Part shown: piece by piece, positions 12,187 through 21,314 of the stretch
Layout: the number at the start of each line of letters is the position of its first letter
Numbering within the stretch: position 1 is the first letter of the stretch
DNA from: CAVSJJ01 sp963728395
Lineage (GTDB): Bacteria > Actinomycetota > Actinomycetes > Actinomycetales > Dermatophilaceae
Length of the DNA: 64,000 bases
Reading direction: 5' to 3'
Assembly (NCBI GenBank): GCA_963728395.1
Contig: CAVSJJ010000004.1
Location: forward strand, 310,001-374,000
The notes under the pieces: model-generated
Databases searched by the model: none
Told to the model about the DNA's origin: nothing
The model's input: only the letters and a program-made list of their open reading frames with translations
Program-made: the position numbers and the translations under genes

Positions 12187-12912
12187 GGGGAGCTGGGCGA
12201 GCACCACAAGGTCCTCGCGGGTGAGCCGCACGACGTCGGGGTCAGCAGCCGCCTCAACTGGCTGCGAGCGGGAGTCCTCGGCGCCAACGACGGGATCGTC
12301 TCGACCGCCGGACTCGTCATCGGCGTGGCCGCGGCGACGACGAACCGCACCGCGATCCTCACTGCCGGACTCGCCGGACTGGCGGCGGGAGCGATGAGCA
12401 TGGCGGTGGGCGAGTACGTCTCGGTCAGCACCCAGCGCGACTCCGAGCGTGCCCTGCTCGCCAAGGAGCGGCGCGAGCTCGAGGAGGACCCCGCCCTCGA
12501 GCTCGAGGAGCTGACCGCCCTGTACGTCGCCAAGGGGCTCACCGACGACGTCGCCCGCGAGGTCGCGGTCCAGCTGTCCGAGCAGGACGCCCTTGCCGCG
12601 CACGCCGACATCGAGCTCGGCATCGACCCCGATGACCTGACCAACCCGTGGCACGCCGCCTTCGCGTCCTTCATCGCCTTCACGGTCGGGTCGATCCTTC
12701 CCCTCATCGCCGTCCTCAACCCGTCGGTGGCCTGGCGGCTGCCGATCACCGTCCTCGCCGTCGTCGTGGCCCTCGTCGTCACCGGTGCGCTGAGCGCGCG
12801 GCTCGGACGGGCCGCCACGCCACGGGCGGTGGCCCGGGTCGTCGCGGGAGGTCTCGCCGCGATGGCCGTGACGTATGCCATCGGCTCGCTCGTCGGCACC
12901 CAAGTGGGGTGA
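12179..12912 (+). CDS. VIT1/CCC1-family transporter, apparent 1-base frameshift at the start
   Basis: The main reading frame (12,187-12,912) gives about 240 residues starting at GELGEHHKVLAGEPHDVGVSSRLNWLRAGVLGANDG. It is followed by the family signature GIVSTAGLVIGVAAA and GAMSMAVGEYVSVSTQRD, a charged cytoplasmic loop, and three further membrane spans. VIT/CCC1 proteins move iron or manganese. This frame has no ATG, GTG or TTG before the conserved region. ATG at 12,179, which overlaps the preceding stop, would give MARG and join the main frame if the G run at 12,186-12,190 had six rather than five Gs. A sequencing error or a real recent frameshift is the simplest reading; CTG at 12,193 is an alternative start. 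Confidence 0.8.
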
Positions 12913-12918
12913 GCTGAG

Positions 12919-13623
12919 GTGCGCCGGCTCCTCACGATCCAGCACGAGGAGGAGGCACCCGCCGCCTGGCTCGGCGACTGGTGGGCCGAGCGCGGCATCG
13001 TCGTGGACGCCCTGCGGGCCGACCTCGGCAAGCCGATCCCCGAGACGGTCGAGTACGACGGGCTCGTCGTGCTCGGCGGCTACATGGGGGCCACCGACGA
13101 CGAGCGCCATCCCTGGCTCGCGCCGACCCGCGCGCTGCTCGCCCGGGCGGTCGAGGACGGCATCCCGACGCTCGGCGTCTGCCTCGGGCACCAGATGCTC
13201 GCCGTGGCCCTCGGAGGGACGATCGGCCGCAACCCGTCCGGGCCCGCCATCGGGCTGCTGCCGGTCTCGCTCACCGAGGCCGGACGCCTCGACCCGCTGC
13301 TCGCCGGCTGTGACTCCAGCCCCGCCATCCACTACAACCAGGACGTCGTGACGACGGCCCCGCCGGGGTCCAGCGTGCTCGCGAGCGCACCCGACGGGAC
13401 GATCCAGGCGATGCGCGTCGGCGAGCGGGCGTGGGGGGTGCAGTTCCACCCGGAGGTGACCCCGGAGATCTTCGCCCGCTGGCTCGCCAACGAGAAGGGC
13501 CGGATCGGTGAGACCGCCGACGAGGTCGCTGCCCGGGTCCGGTCGGCCGAGAGCGACCTGCGCTGGGCCTGGCAGCCGATGGCGGACCGATTCGCCGCGG
13601 TCCTCGCGGGCCGAGCCGGCTGA
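12919..13623 (+). CDS. Type 1 glutamine amidotransferase (GMP-synthase-like)
   Basis: 234 residues forming a free-standing class I glutamine amidotransferase domain. The nucleophile elbow GVCLGHQML (Cys near residue 93) and the partner HPEVTPE (His near 180, in GVQFHPEVTPEIF) are both present, so it should hydrolyse glutamine or gamma-glutamyl substrates. The acceptor substrate is unknown. GTG at 12,919 begins six bases after the VIT gene stop, so it probably shares that transcript. There is no synthetase domain, which rules out GMP synthase itself. Confidence 0.85.
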   Translation: MRRLLTIQHEEEAPAAWLGDWWAERGIVVDALRADLGKPIPETVEYDGLVVLGGYMGATDDERHPWLAPTRALLARAVEDGIPTLGVCLGHQMLAVALGGTIGRNPSGPAIGLLPVSLTEAGRLDPLLAGCDSSPAIHYNQDVVTTAPPGSSVLASAPDGTIQAMRVGERAWGVQFHPEVTPEIFARWLANEKGRIGETADEVAARVRSAESDLRWAWQPMADRFAAVLAGRAG

Positions 13624-13816
13624 GCTGAGCCGGCTGAGCACGTCGCGGGAGGTGGCTCGGCCGCGGCGGACGCGGCATACCCGCGAGAGCATCGCCACAC
13701 CGGCCACGCGGGCCCGGCATCCCTCCTAGGATGTCGATGGCGGGTCCCGCAGCCAGGACTGGCCACATCCGGCCAAGTCGGTTCCCGCGGTCGACCGCAG
13801 CCCGTGAGGACGCAGC

Positions 13817-15184
13817 ATGAGCACCTCCACGGCAGCCGAAGCCTCGGCCACCACCGTGTCATCGTCCCCTGCCCGTCGACGCATCGTCATCCTCGGCGCC
13901 GCCGGGCGGGACTTCCACGACTTCAACGTCGTCTACCGCGAGGATCCCGGGGTCGAGATCGTCGCGTTCACCGCGACCCAGATCCCCGACATCGAGGGGC
14001 GCACCTACCCGGCGGAGCTCGCGGGCCCGCTCTACCCGGAGGGCATTCCGATCGTCGACGAGGCGCGCCTCGCCGACCTCATCGCCACCGAGCGGGTCGA
14101 CGAGGTCGTCCTCGCCTACTCCGACATCGCGCACACCCAGGTCATGCACCTCGCCTCACGCGCCATCGCGGCGGGAGCGGACTTCACGCTGCTCAGCGGC
14201 GCGCACACGATGATCCGCTCGACCAGGCCGGTCATCTCGGTGACGGCCGTGCGAACCGGCGTCGGCAAGAGCCAGACGACCCGCTACCTCTCGCGGATCC
14301 TCGCCGACATGGGCAAGCGGGTCGTCGCGATCCGCCACCCGATGCCCTACGGCGACCTGGCCCGCCAGGCGTGTCAGCGGTTCGCGACCTATGACGACCT
14401 CGTCCGGCACGAGTGCACGATCGAGGAGCGCGAGGAGTACGAGCCCCACATCGACAACGGGTTCGTCGTCTATGCCGGGGTCGACTACGAGCGGATCATC
14501 CGCGAGGCCGAGTCCGAGGCCGACGTCATCCTGTGGGACGGCGGCAACAACGACCTGCCGTTCTACGAGAGCGACCTGCACATCGTTCTCGCCGATCCGC
14601 TCCGGCCGGGCGACGAGGCGGCATACCACCCCGGCGAGGCGAACGTGCGCCTCGCCGACCTCGTCATCGTGGGCAAGTGTGACTCCGCCCGCGAGGAGGA
14701 CATCGTCGCCGTCGAGGCCTCGGTCGCGGCGCTGAACCCCCGCGCCCGGGTCATCCGCTGCGACAGCCCGGTGACCCTCGACGACGTCGCGGCCGTGGCC
14801 GGCAAGCGGGTCGTCGTGGTCGAGGACGGGCCGACCCTCACCCATGGCTCGATGACCTACGGAGCGGGGGTCGTCGGGGCCCGGGCGGCAGGGGTGGCCG
14901 AGATCGTCGACCCCGTCCCGTATGCCGTGGGCTCGATCGCCGCGACGTTCGAGAAGTACCCCAACGCGCGGGGCATCCTCCCGGCGATGGGCTACGGCGA
15001 GGCGCAGTCGCGCGACCTCGCGGCGACGATCGAGGCGATGCCGGTCGACGCCGTCGTGTCCGGCACGCCGATCGACCTGACCCGGGCGATCACCGTCTCG
15101 ACGCCGGTCGTCCGGGCGAGGTACGAGCTGCGCGAACAGGTCCCCGGCCTGATCGAGGAGGCCGTCCGCGCCGCCCTCACCTGA
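13817..15184 (+). CDS. Cyclic 2,3-diphosphoglycerate synthetase-like P-loop protein
   Basis: 455 residues. The N-terminal Rossmann-like segment starts RRRIVILGAAGRDFHDFNVVYRED. A P-loop follows near residues 144-156 (VTAVRTGVGKSQTTRYLS), then DVILWDGGNNDLPFYESDLHIVLADPLRPG and ADLVIVGKCDSA. The layout matches the family named after archaeal cyclic 2,3-diphosphoglycerate synthetase, which makes a thermoprotectant. Bacterial members are annotated by similarity, and their product is not established here. ATG at 13,817 follows a 193-base non-coding stretch that must hold its promoter. The gene stands alone and ends at the second palindromic repeat. Confidence 0.75.
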   Translation: MSTSTAAEASATTVSSSPARRRIVILGAAGRDFHDFNVVYREDPGVEIVAFTATQIPDIEGRTYPAELAGPLYPEGIPIVDEARLADLIATERVDEVVLAYSDIAHTQVMHLASRAIAAGADFTLLSGAHTMIRSTRPVISVTAVRTGVGKSQTTRYLSRILADMGKRVVAIRHPMPYGDLARQACQRFATYDDLVRHECTIEEREEYEPHIDNGFVVYAGVDYERIIREAESEADVILWDGGNNDLPFYESDLHIVLADPLRPGDEAAYHPGEANVRLADLVIVGKCDSAREEDIVAVEASVAALNPRARVIRCDSPVTLDDVAAVAGKRVVVVEDGPTLTHGSMTYGAGVVGARAAGVAEIVDPVPYAVGSIAATFEKYPNARGILPAMGYGEAQSRDLAATIEAMPVDAVVSGTPIDLTRAITVSTPVVRARYELREQVPGLIEEAVRAALT

Positions 15185-15208
15185 TCGAGCAGCCCCCTCC
15201 CCCGTCCT

Positions 15209-15298
15209 GCACGAACCTCTGCTAGCAGACCTTCGTGCCGAATGGGGGTGTTGCAACACCCCCATTCGGCAGCAACCTCTGCTAGCAGAGGTTGCTGC
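15209..15298. repeat. Palindromic repeat element, copy 2 (triple hairpin)
   Basis: Three successive palindromes lie between convergent stops (15,184 + and 15,317 -). The first is imperfect (15,209-15,238), with outer arms GCACGAA and TTCGTGC around CTCTGCTAGCAG. The second is a perfect 36-bp palindrome (15,236-15,271) centred on GTTGCAAC with outer arms TGCCGAAT and ATTCGGCA. The third is a perfect 30-bp palindrome (15,269-15,298) centred on CTGCTAGCAG. The cores are identical to copy 1 at 6,498. Confidence 0.88.
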
Positions 15299-15316
15299 AG
15301 GGGGCGGGGCGATGGC

Positions 15317-17455
15317 TCAGCGGTGGTGTATGCCGCGGGCGGCCTCGGTGACCCGGATCGCCTCGGGTGCCGCCTTGGCGTCCTCGAGCGACATCGGACG
15401 GCCGTCGGGACCGGCCAGCGGGACGACCCAGTTCGGATACTCGGTGTCAGTACCCGGCTGGTTGACCGCCCGCCGGTCGCCGACGAGATCGGCGAGGGAG
15501 TAGCCGATCATCCGGCTCGGGGTCTGCGCGACCCACCGGTGCAGCCCCTCGACCATGGCGTCGACTCCCGCCCCCGGCTCGACGAGGCCGCGCTCCTCGA
15601 GGGCGGCGCGGACCCGGGCGATCGAGCGTTCCTCGTTCGCCCGCTCCTCCTCCACCGGACGGGTCAGCAGCCCCAGCCGCTCCCGGATCGCGATGTGCTC
15701 GAGGGTGAGGTAGCCGGCGGTGGGCGGCAGGTCGTGGGTCGTCACCGTCGAGAGGCAGAGCCGGCGATAGTGCTCGGGCGGCAGCGGCCGGTCGCCGTCC
15801 CACTCGAACCAGAGGATGCTCGTGCCGAGGACCCCTCGCTCGACGAGGTAGTCGCGGGCCATCGGCTCGACGAGGCCCAGGTCCTCGCCGATGACGACGG
15901 CCCCGGCCCGGTGCGCCTCGAGGGTGAGGATGCCGATGAGCGCCTCGTGGTCGTAGCGGACGTAGGTGCCGGAGGCCGGGCTCATCCCCTCCGGGATCCA
16001 CCACAGCCGGAACAGCCCGATGATGTGGTCGACGCGGATGCCGCCGGAGTCACGCAGGACGGTCCGGACCATGTCGCGGAACGGTGCGTAGCCCAGCTCC
16101 GCGAGCCGGTCCGGCCGCCACGGCGGCTGGCTCCAGTCCTGGCCGAGCTGGTTGAACTGGTCGGGCGGCGCACCGACCGAGACCCCACGGGCGAGGGTGT
16201 CACCGAGTCCCCAGGCATCGGCCCCGTGCGGGTGCACGCCGACGGCGAGGTCGTGGACGATGCCGACCGACATGCCGGCCGAGGCCGCGGCCCGCTGCAC
16301 CTCCGCAAGCTGGCCCTCGAGGAGCCATTGGAGCCACCGGTAGAAGTCGACGAGCTCACCGTGCTCTCTGCGGAAGGCCGCGACGGCCGGGTCGGCCGGG
16401 TCGCGCAGCCGCTCGGGCCAGCCCGTCCACGGCAGCCCGTGAACCTCGGCGATCGCGCACCACGTCGCGAACGTCGTCAGGCCCTCCCCCTCGCGCTCGA
16501 CGAAGCGCGCGAAGTCGGCCGCGCGCGGCCCGTCGAGCGGGACCCGCCGGACGAGGCCGAGCGCCTCGCGCTTGAGCGTCCACGCCGCATCCCGGTCGAT
16601 CCGGTCGGCCGCGCACAACTGCTGGCCCCGTTCGGCGAGCTCGCGGACCCGTGCGTAAGCCGCGGGATCCAGCCGCGAGGCCTCGGGCACGTCCTCGACC
16701 CGCAGGTAGACCGGGTTGGCGAAGCGGCGCGTCGTCGGGAGGTAGGGCGAGGGCTCCATCGGGCCCGTCGGCTCGGCCGCGTGGAGCGGGTTGACGAGAA
16801 CGAACTCGCCCCCGTGCTCGCTCGCCACCCACGTCGCGAGATCGGCGAGGTCGCCGAGGTCGCCGATCCCCCACGAACGCGCCGAACGGGCCTGGTACAG
16901 CTGCGCCATGAGCCCCGTCGCGACCCCCTCGGCGAGCACGGGGGGAAGCTGCAGCGTGCCCGGCGTGACGACGAGCGTGGCCACCGTCGTCGCTGGGTCG
17001 ACGGCCGGGGCGTCGAGGGCGGCGACGAGTCGGTGCCAACCGAGCGGCAGGTCCCCCGGCAGCTCGAAGGTCGCCCGGCCGACCTCGGCGCCGTCGAGGA
17101 CGCGCGGCGGGACCCAGTTCTCGACCTGGTGGACCTCCCGCCGGCTGCCGTCCTCGAGCTCGACGACGAGGCGGACCCCGGTGCCGTGGGACACGTGGGC
17201 GAAGACCCACGGCGTCCATCCCTCGCGGCATACGACGGCCGCCGGCAGCGTCCGCCGCCACGGCGCGTCGACCAGCTCCGCCAGCGAGACGGCCACGGCG
17301 TCGTCGGTGTCGGCCGCGACACCGAGGGCGGTGAGGATGGTGCGGATCGTCACGTCCTCGACGACGGTATGCCGGCCCTGCCAGTCCCAGTACTCGGTCG
17401 CCACTCCATGCGCGTGGGCGAGGGCGACGAGCGGGTCGGAGGGGGTGGAGGCCAT
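15317..17455 (-). CDS. malQ: 4-alpha-glucanotransferase
   Basis: About 712 residues, GH77 family. It transfers maltodextrin segments between glucans during glycogen or maltodextrin metabolism in the cytoplasm. Signs are SARSWGIGDLGDLADLATW, the catalytic nucleophile region GGIRVDHIIGLFRLWWIPEG, VIGEDLGLVEP for the acid/base and TVTTHDLPPTAGY for the third carboxylate. An N-terminal segment of about 170 residues precedes the barrel, as in the actinobacterial subtype. ATG at 17,455 is favoured over the in-frame ATG nine bases upstream because an AGGA-like site lies at suitable spacing. Confidence 0.93.
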   Translation of the reverse strand: MASTPSDPLVALAHAHGVATEYWDWQGRHTVVEDVTIRTILTALGVAADTDDAVAVSLAELVDAPWRRTLPAAVVCREGWTPWVFAHVSHGTGVRLVVELEDGSRREVHQVENWVPPRVLDGAEVGRATFELPGDLPLGWHRLVAALDAPAVDPATTVATLVVTPGTLQLPPVLAEGVATGLMAQLYQARSARSWGIGDLGDLADLATWVASEHGGEFVLVNPLHAAEPTGPMEPSPYLPTTRRFANPVYLRVEDVPEASRLDPAAYARVRELAERGQQLCAADRIDRDAAWTLKREALGLVRRVPLDGPRAADFARFVEREGEGLTTFATWCAIAEVHGLPWTGWPERLRDPADPAVAAFRREHGELVDFYRWLQWLLEGQLAEVQRAAASAGMSVGIVHDLAVGVHPHGADAWGLGDTLARGVSVGAPPDQFNQLGQDWSQPPWRPDRLAELGYAPFRDMVRTVLRDSGGIRVDHIIGLFRLWWIPEGMSPASGTYVRYDHEALIGILTLEAHRAGAVVIGEDLGLVEPMARDYLVERGVLGTSILWFEWDGDRPLPPEHYRRLCLSTVTTHDLPPTAGYLTLEHIAIRERLGLLTRPVEEERANEERSIARVRAALEERGLVEPGAGVDAMVEGLHRWVAQTPSRMIGYSLADLVGDRRAVNQPGTDTEYPNWVVPLAGPDGRPMSLEDAKAAPEAIRVTEAARGIHHR

Positions 17456-17538
17456 GGGTCCCATCCTGCCTGCCCGGTCCCGGTCCCGCCGACAGGCGGT
17501 GCCCGCCGCCTGTCGGCCGGAGCGCCTACGGTGTCGCC

Positions 17539-17973
17539 ATGAGCCAGCCCCAGCGCCTCTCCCTCGTGACCCTCGGCGGGGCGGACGTCGCGCTGTCCGC
17601 CGCCTTCTACGCTGCCGTCGGCTTCGACCGCCGACACGACCTCGGCGACGTCGTCTTCCTCGCCACGGCTGGCCCGGTCCTCTCGCTCTTCGGCCGCACC
17701 GACCTCGCCGCTGACCTCGGGGTGCCGAGTGACGGCACGGGCTTCCGGGCGATCACCCTGGCCTGCAACCGGGACAGCGAGGCCGACGTCGACGCCACGT
17801 ATGCCGCGTGGGTGGCGGCCGGGGCGAGGGTCGTCAAGGCGCCGGTCGCCGCCGAGTGGGGCGGCTACTCCGGATACGTCGCCGACCCCGACGGCCACCT
17901 GTGGGAGATCGCCTACAACCCCGGCGTCGAGCTCATGCGGATCGGCGAGGACGGCGTGCTCCGGCTGAGCTGA
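17539..17973 (+). CDS. VOC/glyoxalase-family protein
   Basis: 144 residues, one vicinal-oxygen-chelate module pair. The C-terminal block GGYSGYVADPDGHLWEIAYNP is the family signature with the terminal metal-ligand glutamate; the first half is less conserved. The substrate is unknown; members range from lactoylglutathione lyases to antibiotic-binding proteins. It diverges from malQ with an 83-base gap and stands alone. Confidence 0.82.
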   Translation: MSQPQRLSLVTLGGADVALSAAFYAAVGFDRRHDLGDVVFLATAGPVLSLFGRTDLAADLGVPSDGTGFRAITLACNRDSEADVDATYAAWVAAGARVVKAPVAAEWGGYSGYVADPDGHLWEIAYNPGVELMRIGEDGVLRLS

Positions 17974-18030
17974 CCGCGCCGGGTCGGAGGAGGGGGCCGA
18001 AGGAGGAGATCGCCGCCCCGGAGCCGGACA

Positions 18031-18534
18031 TCAGCCGGCTAGGCCGCGGGCCCACTCGGCCCGCAGGATGGCATAGAGGTACCCGTCGTGGTAGGCACCG
18101 TCGCGCCACTGCCCGCCCCGGACGACGCCCTCACGCGCGAAACCGGCCTTCTCCAGGGCACGCTGCTCGGCGACGTTCTCGACATCGGTGTGCGCCTCGA
18201 CCCGGTTGACGGCGGTGTGCCGGAAGAAGAGGTCGACGAGCATCCGCTGGGCGGTGGTGCCGTGGCCGTACTCGCGCTCGGCGGGCACGAGGGCGATCCC
18301 GATCATCGGCGCCCGCGAGGCGCCGTTCGGGCCCCACTGGGTCCAGCGCCAGCCGACCGTCCCGACGAGCCGGTCGTCGACGAAGACCCCGAGCCCGCCG
18401 TCGTCCTCCAGGCTGCACGACAACGGCGTCGTGATCGTGGGTCGCGGCCCGAAGTCGTCGTAGCCGGGGTCGCCGACCTCGAACGGCAGGTCCGAGTCGC
18501 GCATCGGCCTGAGGGATACCGGCTGCTTCGGCAT
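18031..18534 (-). CDS. GNAT-family N-acetyltransferase (RimJ/RimL-like)
   Basis: 167 residues. The pattern LRPMRDSDLPFEV at the N-terminus, IGIALVPAEREYGHGTTAQRMLVDLFF for the acetyl-CoA loop, and EAHTDVENVAEQRALEKAGFAREGVVRGGQWRDGAYHDGYLYAILR at the end match GNAT proteins of the RimJ/RimL subtype. The substrate is not known. The start ATG at 18,534 gives MPKQPVSLRP. It follows the large secreted-protein gene by 33 bases on the same strand and may be co-transcribed from the other side. Confidence 0.82.
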   Translation of the reverse strand: MPKQPVSLRPMRDSDLPFEVGDPGYDDFGPRPTITTPLSCSLEDDGGLGVFVDDRLVGTVGWRWTQWGPNGASRAPMIGIALVPAEREYGHGTTAQRMLVDLFFRHTAVNRVEAHTDVENVAEQRALEKAGFAREGVVRGGQWRDGAYHDGYLYAILRAEWARGLAG

Positions 18535-18567
18535 CCCCGCAGGCTAACAGCGCCTTGGGCCCCGGCC

Positions 18568-21024
18568 CTACGGCGTGCCGGGAAGCAGGGCCAGACCGCG
18601 CGCCACGGTCTGGGTGTCGCCCGCGGCGAGGAAGTCGCCCCCCACGAGCAGACCCTTGCCGGGGATCGCCGCGAAGGACCAGACGCCCATCGCCGAGGTG
18701 AACTCCGGTGCGTAGTAGTCGAGGACCGCATCGGAGGCCCGGAAGGCGAAGAACCGCTGCTGGTCCTTCTTCGCCCCGCCGGGGAACTGGTAGCACCAGC
18801 CACCCTTGCCCAGGTCCCCACCGTGGGTGCCGTAGTAGAAGTGCCCGTTGATCTCGAGCCGCCCCTGCATCCCGGCGTTGCACTGGGTGACCCAGTACAG
18901 GCCGTTCTTGTGCTGGGCGGAGAGATGGACGGCATCCCACTGGTAGATCTTGTCGGGGCAGACCCCACCACCGTAGAGGCGCTTGCCGTCGGCGCTGAGG
19001 TAGAGGCGGTTGATCCAGGCCCCGGTGAACGAGCAGCCGGTCACCCCGCCGAGCTGGTAGGGGGTGAGTGCGGCGGTCGAGCCGGTGACGACGGCGATCC
19101 CGCCCTTGACGGCGTGGCCGTTGAGGCTCGTGAACGCCCCGGCGATGTAGACCTTCGACCCGTCCGGGGCCACCTGGATGCCCTGGACCTGGCCGCTCAT
19201 GGAGTAGGGACTGCTCGCCCCGGTCGTCTGGGCCGCCCACGCATAGAGGTTGCCGGTCACGGCGCTCACCTTGGCCGTGTGCTTGCGCACGTAGCCGTCG
19301 GCGTAGGTGAACTTGCCGCCGAGATAGAGCTGGTTGCCGTAGACGTCCATGTCGGTGACGGTGTCGCTGGTCCGGGCAGCGAAGCCCGGGTCGACCGTCC
19401 CGGTCGAGGTGTCGATCGCCGCGATGCGCTTGTGATAGGCCCCCTGGATCGAGGTGAACGTGCCGCCGACGAACAACCGGACGCCGTTCGTCGCCGGGTG
19501 GAGCGTCACGACGGCCTCGTTCGTGTCGGCCTGGAACGCCGGATCGGCGGCACCGGTGCTCGTCGAGAGGGCCGCAAGGCCCCGGCGCAACAGGCCGCCG
19601 GCGCTCGTCAGCTCGCCGCCGAGGAGGACCTGGCCGCCGCTGCCGGCGATGGTCCGGCCGGTGTTGCTCGGCCGGGGGTCCCAGTCGGTGAGGGCACCGG
19701 TCGTCGTGATGAAGGCCGCCGCGTTGTGCCGCGCCTGGGCACCGGCCGTGCTGAACAGGCCGGTCGTGTAGACGACGCCGCCGACGACGTCGAGGGCCAC
19801 GACGCTCGGGGAGCAGGGGTAGAACTCGTACGTGTGGTTGGTGCCGTGCGTGCCGTGGCAGCCGGTGATGCTCGGCCGGAAGGAGGAGTCGAGCACGCCC
19901 GCGGTGGACATCCGGGCCAGGTGGGAGCGCGGCTGGCCACCCATCGCGGTGAACAGTCCCCCGACATACAGGGAGCCGGCATCGACATCGAGCGCGTAGA
20001 CCGAGGAGGAGGCGACCGGGTTGAAGCCCGGGACGAGCACGTCGCCCGAGGAGTCGTATGCCGCGATGCGCGAGCGCGCTTCGTCGCCGCTGCTCGTGCG
20101 TGCCGTCGTGAAGTTGCCGCCCACGAAGACCTGGTGGCTCACCTCGTCCGCCGCGAGGGCGTAGACGTTGCCGTTAACCCCGCCGTGGAACGAGGTGTCG
20201 AGGGCGCCGGTGGACGCGGACAGGGCGACGAGGCCGCGGTGCGCGGCGCCCCCGACGGTGCCGAACTGGCCGCCGACGAAGACCCGGCCCGGGGAGACGG
20301 CGAGGGCGAAGATGCCCTTGTCGAAGGAGGGGGCACTCCATCCGGAGACCCGGTGCCCGGTCACCGGATCGATGAGGGCCAACCCGCTGGACGGGGCGCC
20401 GTCGATCTCGGTGAAGGTCCCTCCGACGAGGAGGTTCCCGCCGAGCATGGCGAGGGCGTGGACGTCGCCGCCCTTGGGCAGCGGCTTCCAGTCGGCGAGC
20501 GCACCGGACGAGGAGACGTGCGCGAGCGAGGGCTGGTAGGTCGTGCCGACCCGCTGGAAGTCGCCGCCGACGAACCAGCCACCGGAGCCGTCCGGAAGGA
20601 CGGCGCGGACGACCCCGTTGAACAGCGGGTTGTCCGGCCGGAGCGCGCCGGTGCTCGTCGAGGTGATCGCGGCATACCCCGTGTTGGGACCGACGTAGTC
20701 GAAGGAGCCGCCGATGTAGACCCGGTTCCCCATGACCGTCATGTCCATGACGCGCCCGTTGGTGCCCCACCACGAGGTGTCGGGCTCGGCGGAGAGCGTG
20801 ACGCCGCCTCGCAGCCTCGGCGCGACCGGCACGGTCGTCGGCCCGGGAAGTGCCGAGCCGGTGACGGCGGACGGTGCACTCGTGGCGACCTCCCCCGAGG
20901 CGGCGGTAGCGATGGCGACGGCGCCGACGAGGCCGACGGCGGCGGCCGCGGCGACGGCGGCGGCTCGTGGGCGCGCGGGCACGACCCGGCGCAACGTGCG
21001 GACGACGGACTGTGGCGCTGCCAT
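18568..21024 (-). CDS. Large secreted propeller-like repeat protein
   Basis: 818 residues. An Arg-containing N-terminus and a hydrophobic Ala/Val stretch (about residues 20-43) form a signal peptide or anchor. The rest carries about twelve repeats of the type hhhGGxFTxxxG (for example VYIGGSFDYVG, LLVGGTFTEIDG, LYLGGKFTYADG) roughly 45-60 residues apart, alternating with DSSF/DPGF-type ends. This is the delta-60/beta-propeller style seen in exported actinobacterial proteins. No catalytic motif is visible. The few cysteines (in GCHGTHG, CSFTG, CPDK, CNAG) may form disulfides outside the cell. Function is unknown. Confidence 0.75.
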   Translation of the reverse strand: MAAPQSVVRTLRRVVPARPRAAAVAAAAAVGLVGAVAIATAASGEVATSAPSAVTGSALPGPTTVPVAPRLRGGVTLSAEPDTSWWGTNGRVMDMTVMGNRVYIGGSFDYVGPNTGYAAITSTSTGALRPDNPLFNGVVRAVLPDGSGGWFVGGDFQRVGTTYQPSLAHVSSSGALADWKPLPKGGDVHALAMLGGNLLVGGTFTEIDGAPSSGLALIDPVTGHRVSGWSAPSFDKGIFALAVSPGRVFVGGQFGTVGGAAHRGLVALSASTGALDTSFHGGVNGNVYALAADEVSHQVFVGGNFTTARTSSGDEARSRIAAYDSSGDVLVPGFNPVASSSVYALDVDAGSLYVGGLFTAMGGQPRSHLARMSTAGVLDSSFRPSITGCHGTHGTNHTYEFYPCSPSVVALDVVGGVVYTTGLFSTAGAQARHNAAAFITTTGALTDWDPRPSNTGRTIAGSGGQVLLGGELTSAGGLLRRGLAALSTSTGAADPAFQADTNEAVVTLHPATNGVRLFVGGTFTSIQGAYHKRIAAIDTSTGTVDPGFAARTSDTVTDMDVYGNQLYLGGKFTYADGYVRKHTAKVSAVTGNLYAWAAQTTGASSPYSMSGQVQGIQVAPDGSKVYIAGAFTSLNGHAVKGGIAVVTGSTAALTPYQLGGVTGCSFTGAWINRLYLSADGKRLYGGGVCPDKIYQWDAVHLSAQHKNGLYWVTQCNAGMQGRLEINGHFYYGTHGGDLGKGGWCYQFPGGAKKDQQRFFAFRASDAVLDYYAPEFTSAMGVWSFAAIPGKGLLVGGDFLAAGDTQTVARGLALLPGTP

Positions 21025-21314
21025 GCGGATTAACCCCCAGATGAGATCGCTGACGCGACGTGGTGATCTCGGGGGCCGACTTTACGCTCCTCTCGCCTCG
21101 GCCCGAGGCCCGTTGCGCGGGGCTCGTTGCCACCGGGACGGATGAGGCGGGTGTGATGTATGCCGTCCGCCGCCCTTCGGTCCCGGCGCAGCGTCGCAAG
21201 CCAGGATCAGGCAGGCGCCCTTCGTCCGCGCGAAGATCCGACGGCGACCGTCCGTGCGAAGCTCAGCGGCTGTCGGCTGGAGGGCGTTGACCTGCCAACC
21301 AGGATCACAGCGTG
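21025..21314. other. Intergenic stretch at the left edge of the accessory region
   Basis: No supported gene. It should contain the promoter of the secreted repeat protein; TGGGGG nine bases before its ATG may be its ribosome-binding site. A small inverted repeat (GCCTCGG and CCGAGGC near 21,098-21,112) is the only structure noticed. Confidence 0.4.
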
